Shown one piece after another: positions 36,988 to 46,843 of a DNA stretch of 64,000 bases; positions within the stretch are counted from its first letter, which is position 1, and every line of letters begins with the position of its first letter. The stretch lies in NCBI RefSeq assembly GCF_022807995.1, contig NZ_CP094351.1, positions 837,001-901,000 on the forward strand, read 5' to 3'. The position numbers were made by a program, and so were the translations under genes. The notes under the pieces were generated by a model that worked only from the letters and a program-made list of their open reading frames with translations, had not been told where the DNA came from and did no database searches. The stretch is from Pseudomonas orientalis. GTDB lineage: Bacteria; Pseudomonadota; Gammaproteobacteria; Pseudomonadales; Pseudomonadaceae.

Positions 36988-39552
36988 ATGCGTATTGATC
37001 GTTTAACCAGCAAATTGCAGTTGGCCTTATCGGACTCCCAGTCCCTGGCGGTCGGTCTCGACCACCCGGCGATTGAACCGGCGCACTTGATGCAGGCGCT
37101 CCTCGAACAGCAAGGTGGTTCCATCAAGCCCTTGTTGATGCAGGTGGGCTTTGACGTCAACAGCCTGCGCAAGGAGTTGAGCAAAGAGCTCGACCAACTG
37201 CCGAAAATCCAGAACCCTACCGGCGACGTGAATATGTCGCAGGACTTGGCGCGTCTGCTGAATCAGGCCGACCGCCTGGCTCAGCAAAAAGGCGACCAGT
37301 TCATCTCCAGCGAACTGGTGCTGCTCGCCGCCATGGACGACAACAGCAAGCTCGGCAAGTTGTTGCTGGGCCAGGGCGTGAGCAAAAAAGCCCTGGAAAA
37401 CGCCATCAACAACCTGCGTGGCGGCGAGGCGGTGAACGACCCCAATCATGAGGAGTCGCGCCAGGCCCTGGATAAATACACCGTTGACCTGACCAAGCGC
37501 GCCGAAGAGGGCAAGCTTGACCCGGTCATCGGGCGTGACGATGAAATCCGTCGCACCATCCAGGTGCTGCAGCGTCGCACCAAGAACAACCCGGTCCTGA
37601 TCGGTGAGCCTGGGGTGGGTAAAACCGCAATCGCGGAGGGTCTGGCCCAACGCATCATCAATGGCGAAGTGCCGGACGGCCTCAAAGGCAAGCGCCTGCT
37701 CTCCCTGGACATGGGGTCGTTGATCGCCGGCGCCAAGTTCCGTGGTGAGTTCGAAGAGCGCCTGAAATCCCTGCTTAACGAATTGTCGAAGCAGGAAGGG
37801 CAAATCATTCTGTTTATCGACGAACTGCACACCATGGTCGGCGCCGGTAAAGGCGAAGGCTCGATGGATGCAGGCAATATGCTCAAGCCCGCTCTGGCAC
37901 GGGGTGAGTTGCACTGCGTCGGTGCGACCACGCTCAACGAATATCGTCAGTACATTGAAAAGGACGCGGCCCTTGAGCGGCGCTTCCAGAAAGTCCTGGT
38001 GGAAGAGCCCAGCGAAGAAGACACCATCGCCATCCTGCGTGGCCTGAAAGAACGCTATGAGGTTCACCATAAGGTCGCGATTACCGACGGTGCGATTATT
38101 GCGGCGGCCAAGCTGAGCCATCGCTATATCACCGATCGCCAGTTGCCCGACAAGGCCATCGACCTGATCGACGAGGCGGCCAGCCGCATCCGCATGGAGA
38201 TCGACTCCAAGCCGGAAGTGCTCGACCGCCTGGATCGCCGCCTGATTCAACTGAAGGTCGAATCCCAGGCGCTGAAAAAAGAAGAGGATGAGGCCGCGAA
38301 GAAACGCCTGGAAAAACTCCAGGAAGAAATCGTTCGCCTGGAGCGCGAGTATTCGGACCTTGAAGAAATCTGGACTTCGGAAAAAGCCGAAGTGCAGGGC
38401 TCTGCGCAGATCCAGCAAAAGATCGAGCAATCGCGCCAGGAGCTGGAAGCCGCGCGCCGTAAAGGCGACCTGAACCGCATGGCCGAGTTGCAGTACGGGG
38501 TGATCCCGGACCTGGAGCGTAGCTTGCAGATGGTCGACCAGCATGGTCATAGCGAGAACCAGCTGTTGCGCAGCAAGGTGACCGAGGAGGAAATTGCCGA
38601 GGTGGTCTCCAAGTGGACCGGTATTCCTGTGTCGAAGATGCTTGAAGGCGAGCGCGACAAACTGCTGAAGATGGAAAGCCTGTTGCACCAGCGCGTCATT
38701 GGCCAGGAAGAGGCCGTGGTGGCGGTGTCCAATGCGGTGCGGCGTTCCCGCGCCGGCTTGTCCGACCCGAATCGCCCGAGTGGTTCGTTCATGTTCCTTG
38801 GGCCCACCGGTGTGGGTAAGACCGAGCTGTGCAAGGCCTTGGCGGAATTCCTTTTCGATACCGAAGAGGCCATGGTGCGTATCGACATGTCCGAGTTCAT
38901 GGAGAAACACTCGGTGGCTCGCCTGATCGGCGCGCCACCAGGCTATGTGGGCTATGAAGAGGGCGGTTACCTGACCGAAGCCGTGCGGCGCAAGCCTTAC
39001 TCGGTGATCCTGCTCGATGAGGTCGAGAAGGCGCACCCGGACGTGTTCAACATTCTGCTGCAAGTGCTTGAGGATGGCCGCCTCACCGACAGCCACGGAC
39101 GTACGGTGGACTTTCGCAACACGGTGATCGTCATGACCTCCAACCTGGGCTCGTCGCAGATCCAGGAACTGGTGGGCGATCGCGAGGCGCAGCGGGCCGC
39201 TGTCATGGACGCGCTGACCACGCACTTCCGGCCGGAATTTATCAACCGGGTGGATGAAGTGGTGATCTTCGAGCCGTTGGCGCGGGATCAGATTGCCGGC
39301 ATCACCGAGATCCAATTGGGACGCTTGCGTGCACGTCTGGCCGAGCGCGAGCTGGCCCTGGAGCTGAGCAGCGAGGCGTTGGACAAGCTGATCGCGGTGG
39401 GTTACGACCCGGTGTATGGCGCGCGGCCGTTGAAGCGTGCGATCCAGCGCTGGATCGAGAACCCGCTGGCACAACTGATCCTGTCGGGCAGCTTTATGCC
39501 CGGCACCAGCGTCGAGGCGACGGTGGAGAACGATGAAATCGTCTTCCACTAA
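36988..39552 (+). CDS. clpB: Disaggregase ClpB
   Basis: 854 residues. N-terminal Clp domain, first AAA+ domain with GEPGVGKT near 207, a long middle coiled coil (about 410-525, rich in E/K/R), a second AAA+ domain with GPTGVGKT near 607, and a C-terminal D2-small domain. With DnaK it rescues aggregated proteins. AAGGAAGG precedes the ATG. An RpoH-type promoter is upstream and an intrinsic terminator downstream. It is full length. Confidence 0.99.
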   Translation: MRIDRLTSKLQLALSDSQSLAVGLDHPAIEPAHLMQALLEQQGGSIKPLLMQVGFDVNSLRKELSKELDQLPKIQNPTGDVNMSQDLARLLNQADRLAQQKGDQFISSELVLLAAMDDNSKLGKLLLGQGVSKKALENAINNLRGGEAVNDPNHEESRQALDKYTVDLTKRAEEGKLDPVIGRDDEIRRTIQVLQRRTKNNPVLIGEPGVGKTAIAEGLAQRIINGEVPDGLKGKRLLSLDMGSLIAGAKFRGEFEERLKSLLNELSKQEGQIILFIDELHTMVGAGKGEGSMDAGNMLKPALARGELHCVGATTLNEYRQYIEKDAALERRFQKVLVEEPSEEDTIAILRGLKERYEVHHKVAITDGAIIAAAKLSHRYITDRQLPDKAIDLIDEAASRIRMEIDSKPEVLDRLDRRLIQLKVESQALKKEEDEAAKKRLEKLQEEIVRLEREYSDLEEIWTSEKAEVQGSAQIQQKIEQSRQELEAARRKGDLNRMAELQYGVIPDLERSLQMVDQHGHSENQLLRSKVTEEEIAEVVSKWTGIPVSKMLEGERDKLLKMESLLHQRVIGQEEAVVAVSNAVRRSRAGLSDPNRPSGSFMFLGPTGVGKTELCKALAEFLFDTEEAMVRIDMSEFMEKHSVARLIGAPPGYVGYEEGGYLTEAVRRKPYSVILLDEVEKAHPDVFNILLQVLEDGRLTDSHGRTVDFRNTVIVMTSNLGSSQIQELVGDREAQRAAVMDALTTHFRPEFINRVDEVVIFEPLARDQIAGITEIQLGRLRARLAERELALELSSEALDKLIAVGYDPVYGARPLKRAIQRWIENPLAQLILSGSFMPGTSVEATVENDEIVFH

Positions 39553-39577
39553 GCCCAGTGGCCAGCGCTATAAGAGG

Positions 39578-39605
39578 AGGCCCTGCATTGCGGGGCCTTT
39601 TTTTT
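39578..39605 (+). terminator. Intrinsic terminator of clpB
   Basis: Stem AGGCCCTGC / GCGGGGCCT (loop ATT, one T-G pair) followed by eight T. Confidence 0.9.
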
Positions 39606-39737
39606 CGATAGGGCGTTGAACTGTAAGGCAAAGGCTTGTAAAGTGCGCCCCGCAGCAACGTCAGCCCACGGGTTTCTTCTCCCCAAGAAGAAATCAGAAA
39701 GAAGCGCAAATCATTGTCTTAAAAGCAATTTAAAGGG
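39606..39737. other. Gene-free leader between clpB terminator and tRNA promoter
   Basis: No convincing coding frame. It holds a small GGGTTTCTTCTCCCCAAGAAGAAATC stretch with a TTCTTCT/AGAAGAA inverted repeat (about 39673-39693) and an AT-rich run leading into the tRNA promoter. I see no RNA gene I can name in it. Confidence 0.5.
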
Positions 39738-39765
39738 TTGACAGGGGTTTTTAAGATTGTAGAAT
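39738..39765 (+). promoter_or_regulatory. Promoter of the tRNA-Asn/Pro/Lys operon
   Basis: TTGACA (39738-39743), a 16-base spacer and TAGAAT (39760-39765), followed by GCGCGCC, a GC-rich discriminator typical of stringently controlled stable-RNA promoters. Confidence 0.85.
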
Positions 39766-39854
39766 AGCGCGCCTCAGAGACGCTAACGTAGCGATACGGA
39801 CAGGGTTGAAGAGGAGCTACAAAGCAGTAAATGTTGTACTTTGAAATATGCAGT

Positions 39855-39930
39855 TCCGTGATAGCTCAGTCGGTAGAGCAAATGACTGTTAATCATTGGG
39901 TCCCAGGTTCGAGTCCTGGTCACGGAGCCA
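39855..39930 (+). tRNA. tRNA-Asn (GTT)
   Basis: 76 bases including encoded CCA. The acceptor stem TCCGTGA/TCACGGA, D-loop AGCTCAGTCGGTAGAGC, anticodon loop CTGTTAA (GTT) and T-arm GGTTCGAGTCC are all canonical. First tRNA of the cluster. Confidence 0.98.
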
Positions 39931-39939
39931 ATTTCAAAC

Positions 39940-40016
39940 CGGGGTATAGCGCAGTCCGGTAGCGCGCCTGCTTTGGGAGCAGGATGTCGGGAGTTCGAAT
40001 CCCCCTACCCCGACCA
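39940..40016 (+). tRNA. tRNA-Pro (TGG), copy 1
   Basis: 77 bases with encoded CCA. Acceptor CGGGGTA/TACCCCG, anticodon stem CCTGC/GCAGG with loop TTTGGGA (TGG), T-arm GAGTTCGAATC. Identical in sequence to the copy at 40192-40268. Confidence 0.98.
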
Positions 40017-40021
40017 TATTT

Positions 40022-40097
40022 GGGTCGTTAGCTCAGTTGGTAGAGCAGTTGGCTTTTAACCAATTGGTCGTAGGTTCGAATCCCACACGACCCACCA
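40022..40097 (+). tRNA. tRNA-Lys (TTT)
   Basis: 76 bases with encoded CCA. Acceptor GGGTCGT/ACGACCC, anticodon loop CTTTTAA (TTT), T-arm AGGTTCGAATCCC. It is five bases after tRNA-Pro copy 1. Confidence 0.98.
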
Positions 40098-40161
40098 TTT
40101 TTGAGACCAGTTAGCGCTGGAATCAGATCTTAAGATCAGAGGCCAAAAGCACTGATCGAAG

Positions 40162-40187
40162 AAGGCGACTGAAAGGTCGCCTTTTTA
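40162..40187 (+). terminator. Intrinsic terminator between tRNA-Lys and tRNA-Pro copy 2
   Basis: Stem AAGGCGAC / GTCGCCTT with a small TGAAAG loop and a TTTTT tail. The second tRNA-Pro lies just beyond it, so its expression would depend on read-through or its own promoter. Confidence 0.85.
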
Positions 40188-40191
40188 TTAC

Positions 40192-40268
40192 CGGGGTATA
40201 GCGCAGTCCGGTAGCGCGCCTGCTTTGGGAGCAGGATGTCGGGAGTTCGAATCCCCCTACCCCGACCA
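40192..40268 (+). tRNA. tRNA-Pro (TGG), copy 2
   Basis: Identical over all 77 bases to copy 1, with the flanking CATATT after CCGAC also shared. It lies directly downstream of a terminator and has its own terminator at 40273-40309. Confidence 0.98.
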
Positions 40269-40272
40269 TATT

Positions 40273-40309
40273 AAAAATCCTCGTATCGAAAGATACGGGG
40301 ATTTTTTTT
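40273..40309 (+). terminator. Intrinsic terminator after tRNA-Pro copy 2
   Basis: Stem AAAAATCCTCGTATC / GATACGGGGATTTTT (loop GAAA) followed by T-run. Confidence 0.92.
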
Positions 40310-40344
40310 GCCTGCGCAAAACTCGGTAACAGTGGAGATCAAAT

Positions 40345-40431
40345 GTGGGAGGGGACTTGCCTCCGATTGCAGTGTGTCAGTCAATAGATACTTAGCTGAC
40401 ACACCACTATCGGGGGCAAGCCCCCTCCCAC
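40345..40431. repeat. REPIN (inverted REP pair)
   Basis: Left arm slightly degenerate (GTGGGAGGGGACTTGCC), right arm canonical, inverted GTGTCAG/CTGACACAC core. It lies between the tRNA cluster and ndh. Confidence 0.92.
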
Positions 40432-40446
40432 ATGGTCATGTGTTTG

Positions 40447-41745
40447 TTAATGCAGTTTCAGGCGCGGCTCAGTCCCGCGCCCGATCTTGCTGCCCAGCAT
40501 CAGCATCGCCGTGCGAAAGAACCCATACAGTGCCATCTGGTGCATGCGGTACAACGACACGTAGAACATCCGCGCCAACCAGCCCTCCAGCATCACACTG
40601 CCGGTCAGGTTGCCCATCAAGTTACCCACTGCGGAAAAGCGCGACAGCGAGATCAGCGAGCCGTAATCGGTGTATTTGTAGGTCGGCAGCTCCTTGCCTT
40701 CAATCCGCAGTTTCAGCGATTTGGCGAGCAATGAAGCCTGTTGGTGAGCGGCTTGCGCGCGTGGCGGAACATTGCGGTCGGTGCCCGGTTGCGGGCAGGC
40801 GGCGCAATCGCCAAAGGCGAAGATGTTTTCGTCGCGGGTGGTCTGCAGCGTCGACAGCACCTGCAGCTGGTTGATGCGGTTAGTCTCCAGGCCATCGATG
40901 TCCTTGAGAAAGCCCGGGGCGCGAATCCCGGCGGCCCAGACTTTGAGGCTGGCCGGTATCACTTGGCCGCTGCTGGTGATCAGCGCGTCTGCGGTCACTT
41001 CGCTGACGGCCGAGTTGGTCAGCACGGTCACCCCGAGTTTCTCCAGGGTTTTATGCACCGGCCCGCCAATCCGCTCCGGCAGCGCGGGCAATACCCGCGG
41101 GCCGGCTTCAATCAAGGTGATGTGCATGTTTTCCGGCTTGATGCGGTCCAGGCCGTACGCCGCCAGCTCATGGGCGGCGTTATGCAGTTCGGCGGCCAGT
41201 TCAACGCCGGTGGCGCCGGCGCCGACGATGGCGACGCTGATCTGTTCGACCGTGTCGGTCTGCCCGGCGTGGGCGCGCAGGTAATGGTTGAGCAGCTGTT
41301 GATGGAAGCGCTCGGCCTGTTTACGGGTGTCGAGGAACAGGCAATGTTGCGCAGCGCCCTCGGTGCCGAAATCGTTAGTGGTGCTGCCCACGGCAATGAC
41401 CAGGCTGTCGTAGCCAAGTACGCGTGCGGGCACCAGTTCCCGGCCTTCTTCGTCGAGGGTGGCGGCCAGTTGGATTTTCTTCTGTTCGCGATCAAGTCCG
41501 CTCATACGCCCCAGTTGGAACTCGAAGTGGTTCCATTTGGCCTGGGCGACGTAGTTGAGTTCGTCTTCCGACGAGTTCAGCGAGCCGGCCGCTACTTCAT
41601 GCAGCAGCGGTTTCCAGATATGCGTCAGGTTGGCGTCCACCAGCGTGATGCTGGCTTTGCCGCGTTTGCCCAGAGTCTTACCCAGGCGGGTCGCTAGCTC
41701 CAGGCCGCCGGCACCGCCGCCGACGACAATAATACGATGGGTCAT
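40447..41745 (-). CDS. ndh: Type II NADH dehydrogenase
   Basis: 432 residues. The N-terminal FAD motif VVGGGAGGLELATRLG (residues 6-21), a second nucleotide motif VAIVGAGATGVELAAEL near 170, and a C-terminal amphipathic region typical of NDH-2. It transfers electrons from NADH to quinone without proton pumping. ATG 41745 is preferred to a longer in-frame start because it gives the standard MTHRIIVVGGG N-terminus. The REPIN just beyond its stop and the DUF3094 gene upstream match the order in other pseudomonads. Confidence 0.95.
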   Translation of the reverse strand: MTHRIIVVGGGAGGLELATRLGKTLGKRGKASITLVDANLTHIWKPLLHEVAAGSLNSSEDELNYVAQAKWNHFEFQLGRMSGLDREQKKIQLAATLDEEGRELVPARVLGYDSLVIAVGSTTNDFGTEGAAQHCLFLDTRKQAERFHQQLLNHYLRAHAGQTDTVEQISVAIVGAGATGVELAAELHNAAHELAAYGLDRIKPENMHITLIEAGPRVLPALPERIGGPVHKTLEKLGVTVLTNSAVSEVTADALITSSGQVIPASLKVWAAGIRAPGFLKDIDGLETNRINQLQVLSTLQTTRDENIFAFGDCAACPQPGTDRNVPPRAQAAHQQASLLAKSLKLRIEGKELPTYKYTDYGSLISLSRFSAVGNLMGNLTGSVMLEGWLARMFYVSLYRMHQMALYGFFRTAMLMLGSKIGRGTEPRLKLH

Positions 41746-41805
41746 GGGGATATCTCGCAAGGCTAAAAGAAATCGGAGCAGTTACCCCCGCGAGCGCCAG
41801 GCAGC

Positions 41806-41979
41806 TCATAGCGTCAGGTAACTCAAAAGGCGGCTCAGCAAACCGAGCCCGATCACCACCACCAGCACCACACCGAGGAGCAGCCACGGCCTGAAAGGCT
41901 TGCGCTCGACTCTGTGCTGGGAGAGTTGCAGGTACTCTTCGACATGCTGTTGGTCATCGGGTTTCAGGCGGCTGCTCAT
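41806..41979 (-). CDS. DUF3094 family small membrane protein
   Basis: 57 residues: MSSRLKPDDQQHVEEYLQ, a basic hinge VERKPFRPW, then one transmembrane helix (LLLGVVLVVVIGLGLLSRLL). This matches DUF3094, a small Pseudomonas family of unknown function. I used the internal ATG at 41979, because the upstream extension lacks a good ribosome-binding site and does not fit the family. It sits directly upstream of ndh on the same strand and might be co-transcribed with it. Confidence 0.85.
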   Translation of the reverse strand: MSSRLKPDDQQHVEEYLQLSQHRVERKPFRPWLLLGVVLVVVIGLGLLSRLLSYLTL

Positions 41980-42032
41980 AAAGGCCTCGTCAGGTAGACG
42001 TTGCAAAAGGGCGTCACGTTACAGCCGCTGGA

Positions 42033-42662
42033 TCAAAGGCTGATGCCCACATCGAACACTATGCTGCGGCCCAGGTTGTTGCGCAAGAAATCCGGCGCGT
42101 CGGGATGAGCGAACAGCACCCGCGCAAAGGTTGGCCCCACCAGTGACAGGGAGCGCCAGCCCTGGCGCAGGTATTCGGTGGGCGGCGGAAAGTGGCTGTT
42201 GAGGTCCAGCACTTCGCGCTTGAGGCTGGTGAAGGCGATGAGGTCCAGCTCCCCCAGGTCCATGCCGCGTTCTCTGTAGTTATGCGCTTTCTTGCGCAGT
42301 GTCGGTGCCAGGCGCAGCAGGAACTCATGGGCGGGAATGCGCCTTGGCTTGGCTTCGCGCCGCACCAGTTGGCTCAAGGAGAACGCGCTGCGCCTGCGCA
42401 GCAATTCGTCGCGCCATTCATCGTTCAGGCGGCGGCCTTCGTCCAATACAAAGAACACTTCAAAACTGGCGTCGCGAAACAGCACGTCCGGCGGCTCGGT
42501 GCCTGCGGCGTGGAACTCTTCGGCGCGATAGGGCACGTTCAAGCCTTGCAACAGGCGCTGGCAGACCCAACGCTCACGCTCCCATTTGCGGGCATTGGAC
42601 AGGAACGCGTTGGCTTGTTCGGCTGCTACGGTGAGCAGTCGCAAATAGTCTGAGTCATCCAT
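42033..42662 (-). CDS. DUF1780 domain protein
   Basis: 209 residues, soluble, no signal peptide. Pattern MDDSDYLRLLTVAAEQANAF, EEFHAAGTEPPDVLFRDASFEVFFVLDEGRRLNDEWRDE, which resembles the DUF1780 family. The central segment recalls a PD-(D/E)XK-like nuclease core (PPDV...FEVFFVLDE), as has been proposed for the family from structure; catalysis is unproven. It is conserved next to DUF3094 and ndh in Pseudomonas. Confidence 0.82.
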   Translation of the reverse strand: MDDSDYLRLLTVAAEQANAFLSNARKWERERWVCQRLLQGLNVPYRAEEFHAAGTEPPDVLFRDASFEVFFVLDEGRRLNDEWRDELLRRRSAFSLSQLVRREAKPRRIPAHEFLLRLAPTLRKKAHNYRERGMDLGELDLIAFTSLKREVLDLNSHFPPPTEYLRQGWRSLSLVGPTFARVLFAHPDAPDFLRNNLGRSIVFDVGISL

Positions 42663-42791
42663 ATTGGCAGCTTAGCGTTCAAATGATGACCACAGGAAGT
42701 CTTGCTTTAAAACGTGGGTGTAGACTGTTCATCTGGCTACCGGTCCAAGGATGAGGTGGGCGGTGAGGCTTTTTATAAAGGGAGTGCATCC

Positions 42792-43481
42792 GTGATCAGT
42801 GCCGCTGTTCTGGCGCCCCTGACCCTCGGCCTCGGCGGGCTGTTGTATGCCCCGGTGGTGGTCTGGGCGATTGTGCGTGCGCCCTGGGTCGAGCTGTTTG
42901 CCGACCGACGGCGCCAGCATTTGCTGTTTGGCACGGCGTTCGCGCTGTTCATGTTGTGGCTGGTGCGGCGGGATTTCGATACGGGGGTGTCTTATCACTT
43001 TATCGGCATGACCGCGGTGACACTGCTGCTGGATTGGCCGCTGGCGATCGTCGGTGGGTTTGCCGCGCAGTTGGGGCTGGTATGGCTGGGGCGTCAGGAC
43101 CTCGCCGCCGTCGGCGTCAATGGACTGCTGCTGATTGTGCTACCGGTGCTGGTCACCGAGACCTGCGCGGTATGGGTGGAGCGGGCGCAGCCGCGCAACC
43201 CCTTCGTTTACATCTTCTGTTCCGGTTTCTTTGCCGCCGCCTTGTCGGCGTTGCTTTGCCTGCTGGTCGGCCTGGGGTTGCTGTGGGCCGATGGACGATT
43301 TGCGATGCCGCAATGGCTGGAGGATTTTGTTGGCTACTTGTGGCTGATCATCTTTCCCGAAGCCTTCATCAATGGCATGGTCATCAGTGCCCTGGTGGTG
43401 TTCTGCCCGGAATGGCTTGAGACATTCAACCGCACCCGCTACCTCTCGGCACCGTGGAAGGACGACGATTCGCTGCGTTGA
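42792..43481 (+). CDS. CbiM-like energy-coupling-factor permease family membrane protein
   Basis: 229 residues, at least six hydrophobic segments. The start at GTG 42792 follows GGGAG by seven bases; the frame is open further upstream but without a sensible start. The fold type and the FIGMTAVTLLLDWPLAIVGG and FPEAFINGMVISALVVF segments resemble stand-alone CbiM/ECF-permease-like proteins of Pseudomonas. No ATPase or S component is next to it, so transport of cobalt or another metal is not supported by context. The assignment rests on overall pattern. Confidence 0.7.
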   Translation: MISAAVLAPLTLGLGGLLYAPVVVWAIVRAPWVELFADRRRQHLLFGTAFALFMLWLVRRDFDTGVSYHFIGMTAVTLLLDWPLAIVGGFAAQLGLVWLGRQDLAAVGVNGLLLIVLPVLVTETCAVWVERAQPRNPFVYIFCSGFFAAALSALLCLLVGLGLLWADGRFAMPQWLEDFVGYLWLIIFPEAFINGMVISALVVFCPEWLETFNRTRYLSAPWKDDDSLR

Positions 43482-43544
43482 TCCAGGTCAAAAGGCAGAT
43501 GACCGCACAGGCCCATGCTCTGCGAAATTTCAGGAGCACCGATC

Positions 43545-43760
43545 ATGAGTGTGTACGAATGGGCACGGCAGGAGTTGCGTAGAAGCCAGGATGCAGCGCA
43601 GGAAATCGGTTTTGATCCGGGCTTGACCCTGCGCGCCATGCTCAGCGCAGTGGTGCAGCAGAGCAAGGGCGTGCGCAGCTTTGAAGACCTGGCCGACGAG
43701 TTGCAATACCTTGCGGAAAATCTCGACGACCAGCAGGAATATGCCTTTATGCGGCCTTAG
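43545..43760 (+). CDS. Conserved hypothetical small protein
   Basis: 71 residues starting [20 protein letters not shown], with a strongly helical and acidic C-terminal half ([24 protein letters not shown]). AGGAG eight bases before the ATG supports the start. I do not recognise a named family. It is conserved beside yacG-coaE-pilD in Pseudomonas. Its stop overlaps the stop of yacG by four bases, convergently. Confidence 0.8.
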   Translation: MSVYEWARQELRRSQDAAQEIGFDPGLTLRAMLSAVVQQSKGVRSFEDLADELQYLAENLDDQQEYAFMRP

Positions 43761-43957
43761 TGGCGTGGCGGCAGGTCTTCGGAAAACAACTCGTCCTCGG
43801 CGTCCGGGGCCACCGGTATCTTGTGTTCTTCAGCGGCCCAGGCACCCAGGTCGATGAGTTTGCAACGGTCCGAGCAAAACGGCCGGTTGAGGTTGGTCGC
43901 TTTCCATTCCACGGGGGCACCGCAGGTTGGGCAATCGACGGTCAAGGGTTGGCTCAT
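43757..43957 (-). CDS. yacG: DNA gyrase inhibitor YacG
   Basis: 66 residues. Four zinc-ligand cysteines in [10 protein letters not shown] and RPFCSDRC, then [16 protein letters not shown], the full YacG signature. In E. coli YacG binds GyrB and inhibits gyrase. It is the last gene of pilC-pilD-coaE-yacG and overlaps the coaE stop by four bases. Confidence 0.96.
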   Translation of the reverse strand: MSQPLTVDCPTCGAPVEWKATNLNRPFCSDRCKLIDLGAWAAEEHKIPVAPDAEDELFSEDLPPRH

Positions 43958-44577
43958 GATCGGCCTCCACGCAAAGTAAGGTAAAAGTGGTGCAGTCGCT
44001 CGACCTCACGGTGCAGCCAGGCAAGGTCCTGGTCATTGACCAGTACGTCATCGGCATGGTTCAGGCGGTCTTCGCGGCTCGACTGGGCCTTGAGAATGGC
44101 CTGCACCTGTTGCTCGCTGATGCTGTCGCGCTGCAGGGTACGCTGAATCTGCAGGGACTGCGGCACGTCGATCACCAGAATGCGCTGGGTCATACTGTAT
44201 TGGCCGGACTCGATCAGCAGCGGTGACACCAGAATCGCGTAAGGCGAACGGGCGCGTGCCAGGTGATCGCGAATTTCTTCAGCGATCAGCGGGTGCAACA
44301 GGCCTTCGAGCCAGCGACGCTCTTCGGGTACTTCAAAAATCAATGTGCGCAACGCCGCACGGTCCAATTGGCCGTCCGGCTGCAGCACAGCGCTGCCGAA
44401 ATGCTCGGCAATGCGCGCCAACGCAGGCCGGCCGGGCTCGACCACCCAGCGGGCGGCATGGTCGGCGTCGATCAGGTCGACACCCAGCCGGGTGAAGTGC
44501 TCGGCCGCAGCGCTTTTACCGCTGCCGATACCGCCCGTGAGGCCGAGAATCCAGGGTGTTGCAACAGGAGTGGTCAT
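43954..44577 (-). CDS. coaE: Dephospho-CoA kinase
   Basis: 207 residues. P-loop [14 protein letters not shown] near residues 12-25, HPLIAEEI and VSPLLIESG blocks typical of CoaE. It carries out the final step of coenzyme A synthesis. ATG 44577 overlaps the pilD stop by four bases; a longer in-frame extension lies inside pilD and was discarded. Confidence 0.97.
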   Translation of the reverse strand: MTTPVATPWILGLTGGIGSGKSAAAEHFTRLGVDLIDADHAARWVVEPGRPALARIAEHFGSAVLQPDGQLDRAALRTLIFEVPEERRWLEGLLHPLIAEEIRDHLARARSPYAILVSPLLIESGQYSMTQRILVIDVPQSLQIQRTLQRDSISEQQVQAILKAQSSREDRLNHADDVLVNDQDLAWLHREVERLHHFYLTLRGGRS

Positions 44578-45440
44578 CTGAAACCGACAGACTGCAAATA
44601 GAAGTCGGTTATTTGACCACCCCAGAGCAATGCAATCCAGCCGGCAATTGCCAGGCAGGGGCCAAATGGCATCGGTGCCGACATAGGCGTCTTGCGCCCG
44701 CGCATCAGCAGCAGCCCGGCAAACAAGCCGAGCAGTGACGCCATCAGCAGCGTCATCGGCAGTATCTGCCAGCCGCCCCAGGCACCCAGCAGCGCCAATA
44801 GCTTGAAGTCGCCATGGCCCATGCCATCCTTGCCGGTGACCAGCTTGAACAGCCAGAACACGCTCCACAGGCTCATGTAACCGAGCACCGCGCCCCATAA
44901 CGCATCGGGCAATGTCGCTAGCAGGCCCAGGCTATTGAGGACAAGCCCCAGCCACAGCAGCGGCAGCACCATGACATCCGGCAGCAGTTGGTGATCCACA
45001 TCGATCAGGCTCATGCCCAGCAACCCCCAACTCAGCAGCATCACTGCGCCGGCCTGCCAGCCAAAGCCGAAGTGCCAGGCAACGATGGCGGATATCAGCG
45101 CACAGGCCAGTTCAGTGAAGGGGTAGCGCGCGCTGATCGCTGCACGGCAATGGGCGCAACGTCCCTTGAGCATCAGGTAGCTGACCAGGGGGATATTCTC
45201 CCAGGGGCGAATCGGCTGGTCGCAGTGTGGACAGCACGAATTCGGGCGCATCAGGTTATAGACCGGCTCCGCTGGCGCGGCGGGCAGGCCGAGGATCTCA
45301 TGGGCCTGGGCGCGCCATTCGCGTTCGAGCATTTTGGGCAGACGCCATACCAGCACATTGAGGAAGCTGCCAATGATCAGGCCCAGCACCAGCGCCATGC
45401 CGACAAGTGCCCAGGGCTGCTCGCCCAGCAACGCGCTCAA
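44574..45440 (-). CDS. pilD: Prepilin peptidase / N-methyltransferase
   Basis: 288 residues, about eight transmembrane segments. The cytoplasmic loop has two CxxC pairs (CPHC, CAHC) in the usual [11 protein letters not shown]...GRCAHCRA arrangement. Active-site aspartates sit in [12 protein letters not shown] and the [12 protein letters not shown] motif. It cleaves and methylates type IV prepilins and type II pseudopilins, so it serves all pilin genes in the window. It overlaps pilC and coaE by four bases each. Confidence 0.97.
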   Translation of the reverse strand: MSALLGEQPWALVGMALVLGLIIGSFLNVLVWRLPKMLEREWRAQAHEILGLPAAPAEPVYNLMRPNSCCPHCDQPIRPWENIPLVSYLMLKGRCAHCRAAISARYPFTELACALISAIVAWHFGFGWQAGAVMLLSWGLLGMSLIDVDHQLLPDVMVLPLLWLGLVLNSLGLLATLPDALWGAVLGYMSLWSVFWLFKLVTGKDGMGHGDFKLLALLGAWGGWQILPMTLLMASLLGLFAGLLLMRGRKTPMSAPMPFGPCLAIAGWIALLWGGQITDFYLQSVGFR

Positions 45441-46645
45441 AATGCCGAACCCAGTTGAAATACCGGCAGGTACATTGCAATCACCAGCGCGCCGACGATG
45501 CTCCCCAGCACCACCATGATCAGCGGTTCCATCAGGCTGGTGAGGTTATCGACGAGGGTCTCTACGTCGGCCTCGTAATGGTTCGCAACTTTTTCCAGCA
45601 TGTGGTCCAGGGTGCCGGACTCTTCGCCGATCGCCGTCATCTGGATCGCCATGCCTGGAAACAGGCCGTTGGCGGCCATGGATTGATTCAACTGCATGCC
45701 TGTGGATACATCGTGGCGCATATGTTCGATTGCCTGTTTGAAATGGCCATTGCCGACAGCGCCGGCCACTGAGCCCAGCGCCTGCACCAGCGGGACACCT
45801 GCCGCAAAGGTGGTTGCAAGCGTGCGGGCGTAGCGTGCGACGGCAGCTTTGGTCAACAGTTTGCCTGCCAGGGGGACTTTCAACAAACCCGCCTCCAGTC
45901 GATAGCGAAACCCCGCAGAGCCACGGTAGGCGTGACGCAGCCCGCCGAAGGCCGTGCCCAGGCCCAGCGCCAGCATCCACCAGGCCTGTTGCAGAAAATC
46001 GGAAAGGGCGATGACCGCGAGGGTAAAAGCGGGCAATTGGCTGTCGACTCCGGCGAACAGGTTCTGGAACTGCGGCACCACTTGTATCAACAACACTGCG
46101 CTGACCAGTCCGGCCACCACCAGCACTGCAAGAGGGTAGGTCATGGCTTTTTTGATTCTGGTTTTGAGCCGCTGGCTTTTTTCCAGATGAATGGCCACGC
46201 GCTCCAGCAGCGTTTCCAGGGCACCGGCCTGTTCACCGGCGGCAATCAAGTGGCAGTACAGGTCATCGAAGTAACGGGGATATTGGCGCAGCGTGCTGGT
46301 CAGGCTGTTACCGGCGGCGACGTGTTGCTTCAGACCCTTGACCAGCTCGCGCAGTGTGCGGTTTTCAACGCCCGCGCTGATGATGTCGAAGGCTTGCAGC
46401 AGCGGGATACCCGCCTTCAACAGCGTCGCCAACTGGCGGGTGAACAGGGCAATGTCCGCCGGCAGTATCGGCGCAGCCAGGCTTGGCAGGCCTGGCGATT
46501 GCCTGCGCACACGCTCGGGGCAGATTCCTTGTTCGCGCAGTTGTGCATTGACTTGCGCAAGGTCACGCGCCGCGATTTTTCCGCACACCCAGTGGCCTTT
46601 GCGGTTGATGCCCTGCCAGGCGTAGATCGTCGAGCTGTCTTTCAT
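45437..46645 (-). CDS. pilC: Type IV pilus inner-membrane platform protein PilC
   Basis: 402 residues. Two GspF domains (each about 120 residues, e.g. FTRQLATLLKAGIPLLQAFDII and RYARTLATTFAAGVPLVQALG) and three hydrophobic segments. It anchors the pilus motor in the inner membrane. The start MKDSSTIYAWQGINRKGHWV at 46645 fits PilC. It faces pilA with only 198 bases between, leaving no room for pilB, which normally sits between them. Confidence 0.95.
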   Translation of the reverse strand: MKDSSTIYAWQGINRKGHWVCGKIAARDLAQVNAQLREQGICPERVRRQSPGLPSLAAPILPADIALFTRQLATLLKAGIPLLQAFDIISAGVENRTLRELVKGLKQHVAAGNSLTSTLRQYPRYFDDLYCHLIAAGEQAGALETLLERVAIHLEKSQRLKTRIKKAMTYPLAVLVVAGLVSAVLLIQVVPQFQNLFAGVDSQLPAFTLAVIALSDFLQQAWWMLALGLGTAFGGLRHAYRGSAGFRYRLEAGLLKVPLAGKLLTKAAVARYARTLATTFAAGVPLVQALGSVAGAVGNGHFKQAIEHMRHDVSTGMQLNQSMAANGLFPGMAIQMTAIGEESGTLDHMLEKVANHYEADVETLVDNLTSLMEPLIMVVLGSIVGALVIAMYLPVFQLGSAF

Positions 46646-46843
46646 GTCGCGTTCGCACATGCAGATTAAGAATTTACAGCTTAGCCAGCGGGCGGATACA
46701 GGCAGGCTGGCGTTGGGCGATAAAATGTCAGATTGTGCTTCCGGTATGCAATTGGTCGCGCAGGGATGAGTACACTGGCGCCGCTGCACAATGCAGGGCG
46801 CAGGAAGCGCCTTGTCACGGTTCTATTCTGGAGAGTGAAAGTG

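Noticed and set aside
46770..46800. Possible sigma-54 promoter TGGCGC... before pilA
   Set aside because: The required GC at the -12 position with 10-bp spacing is not there, so it fails the -24/-12 rule.
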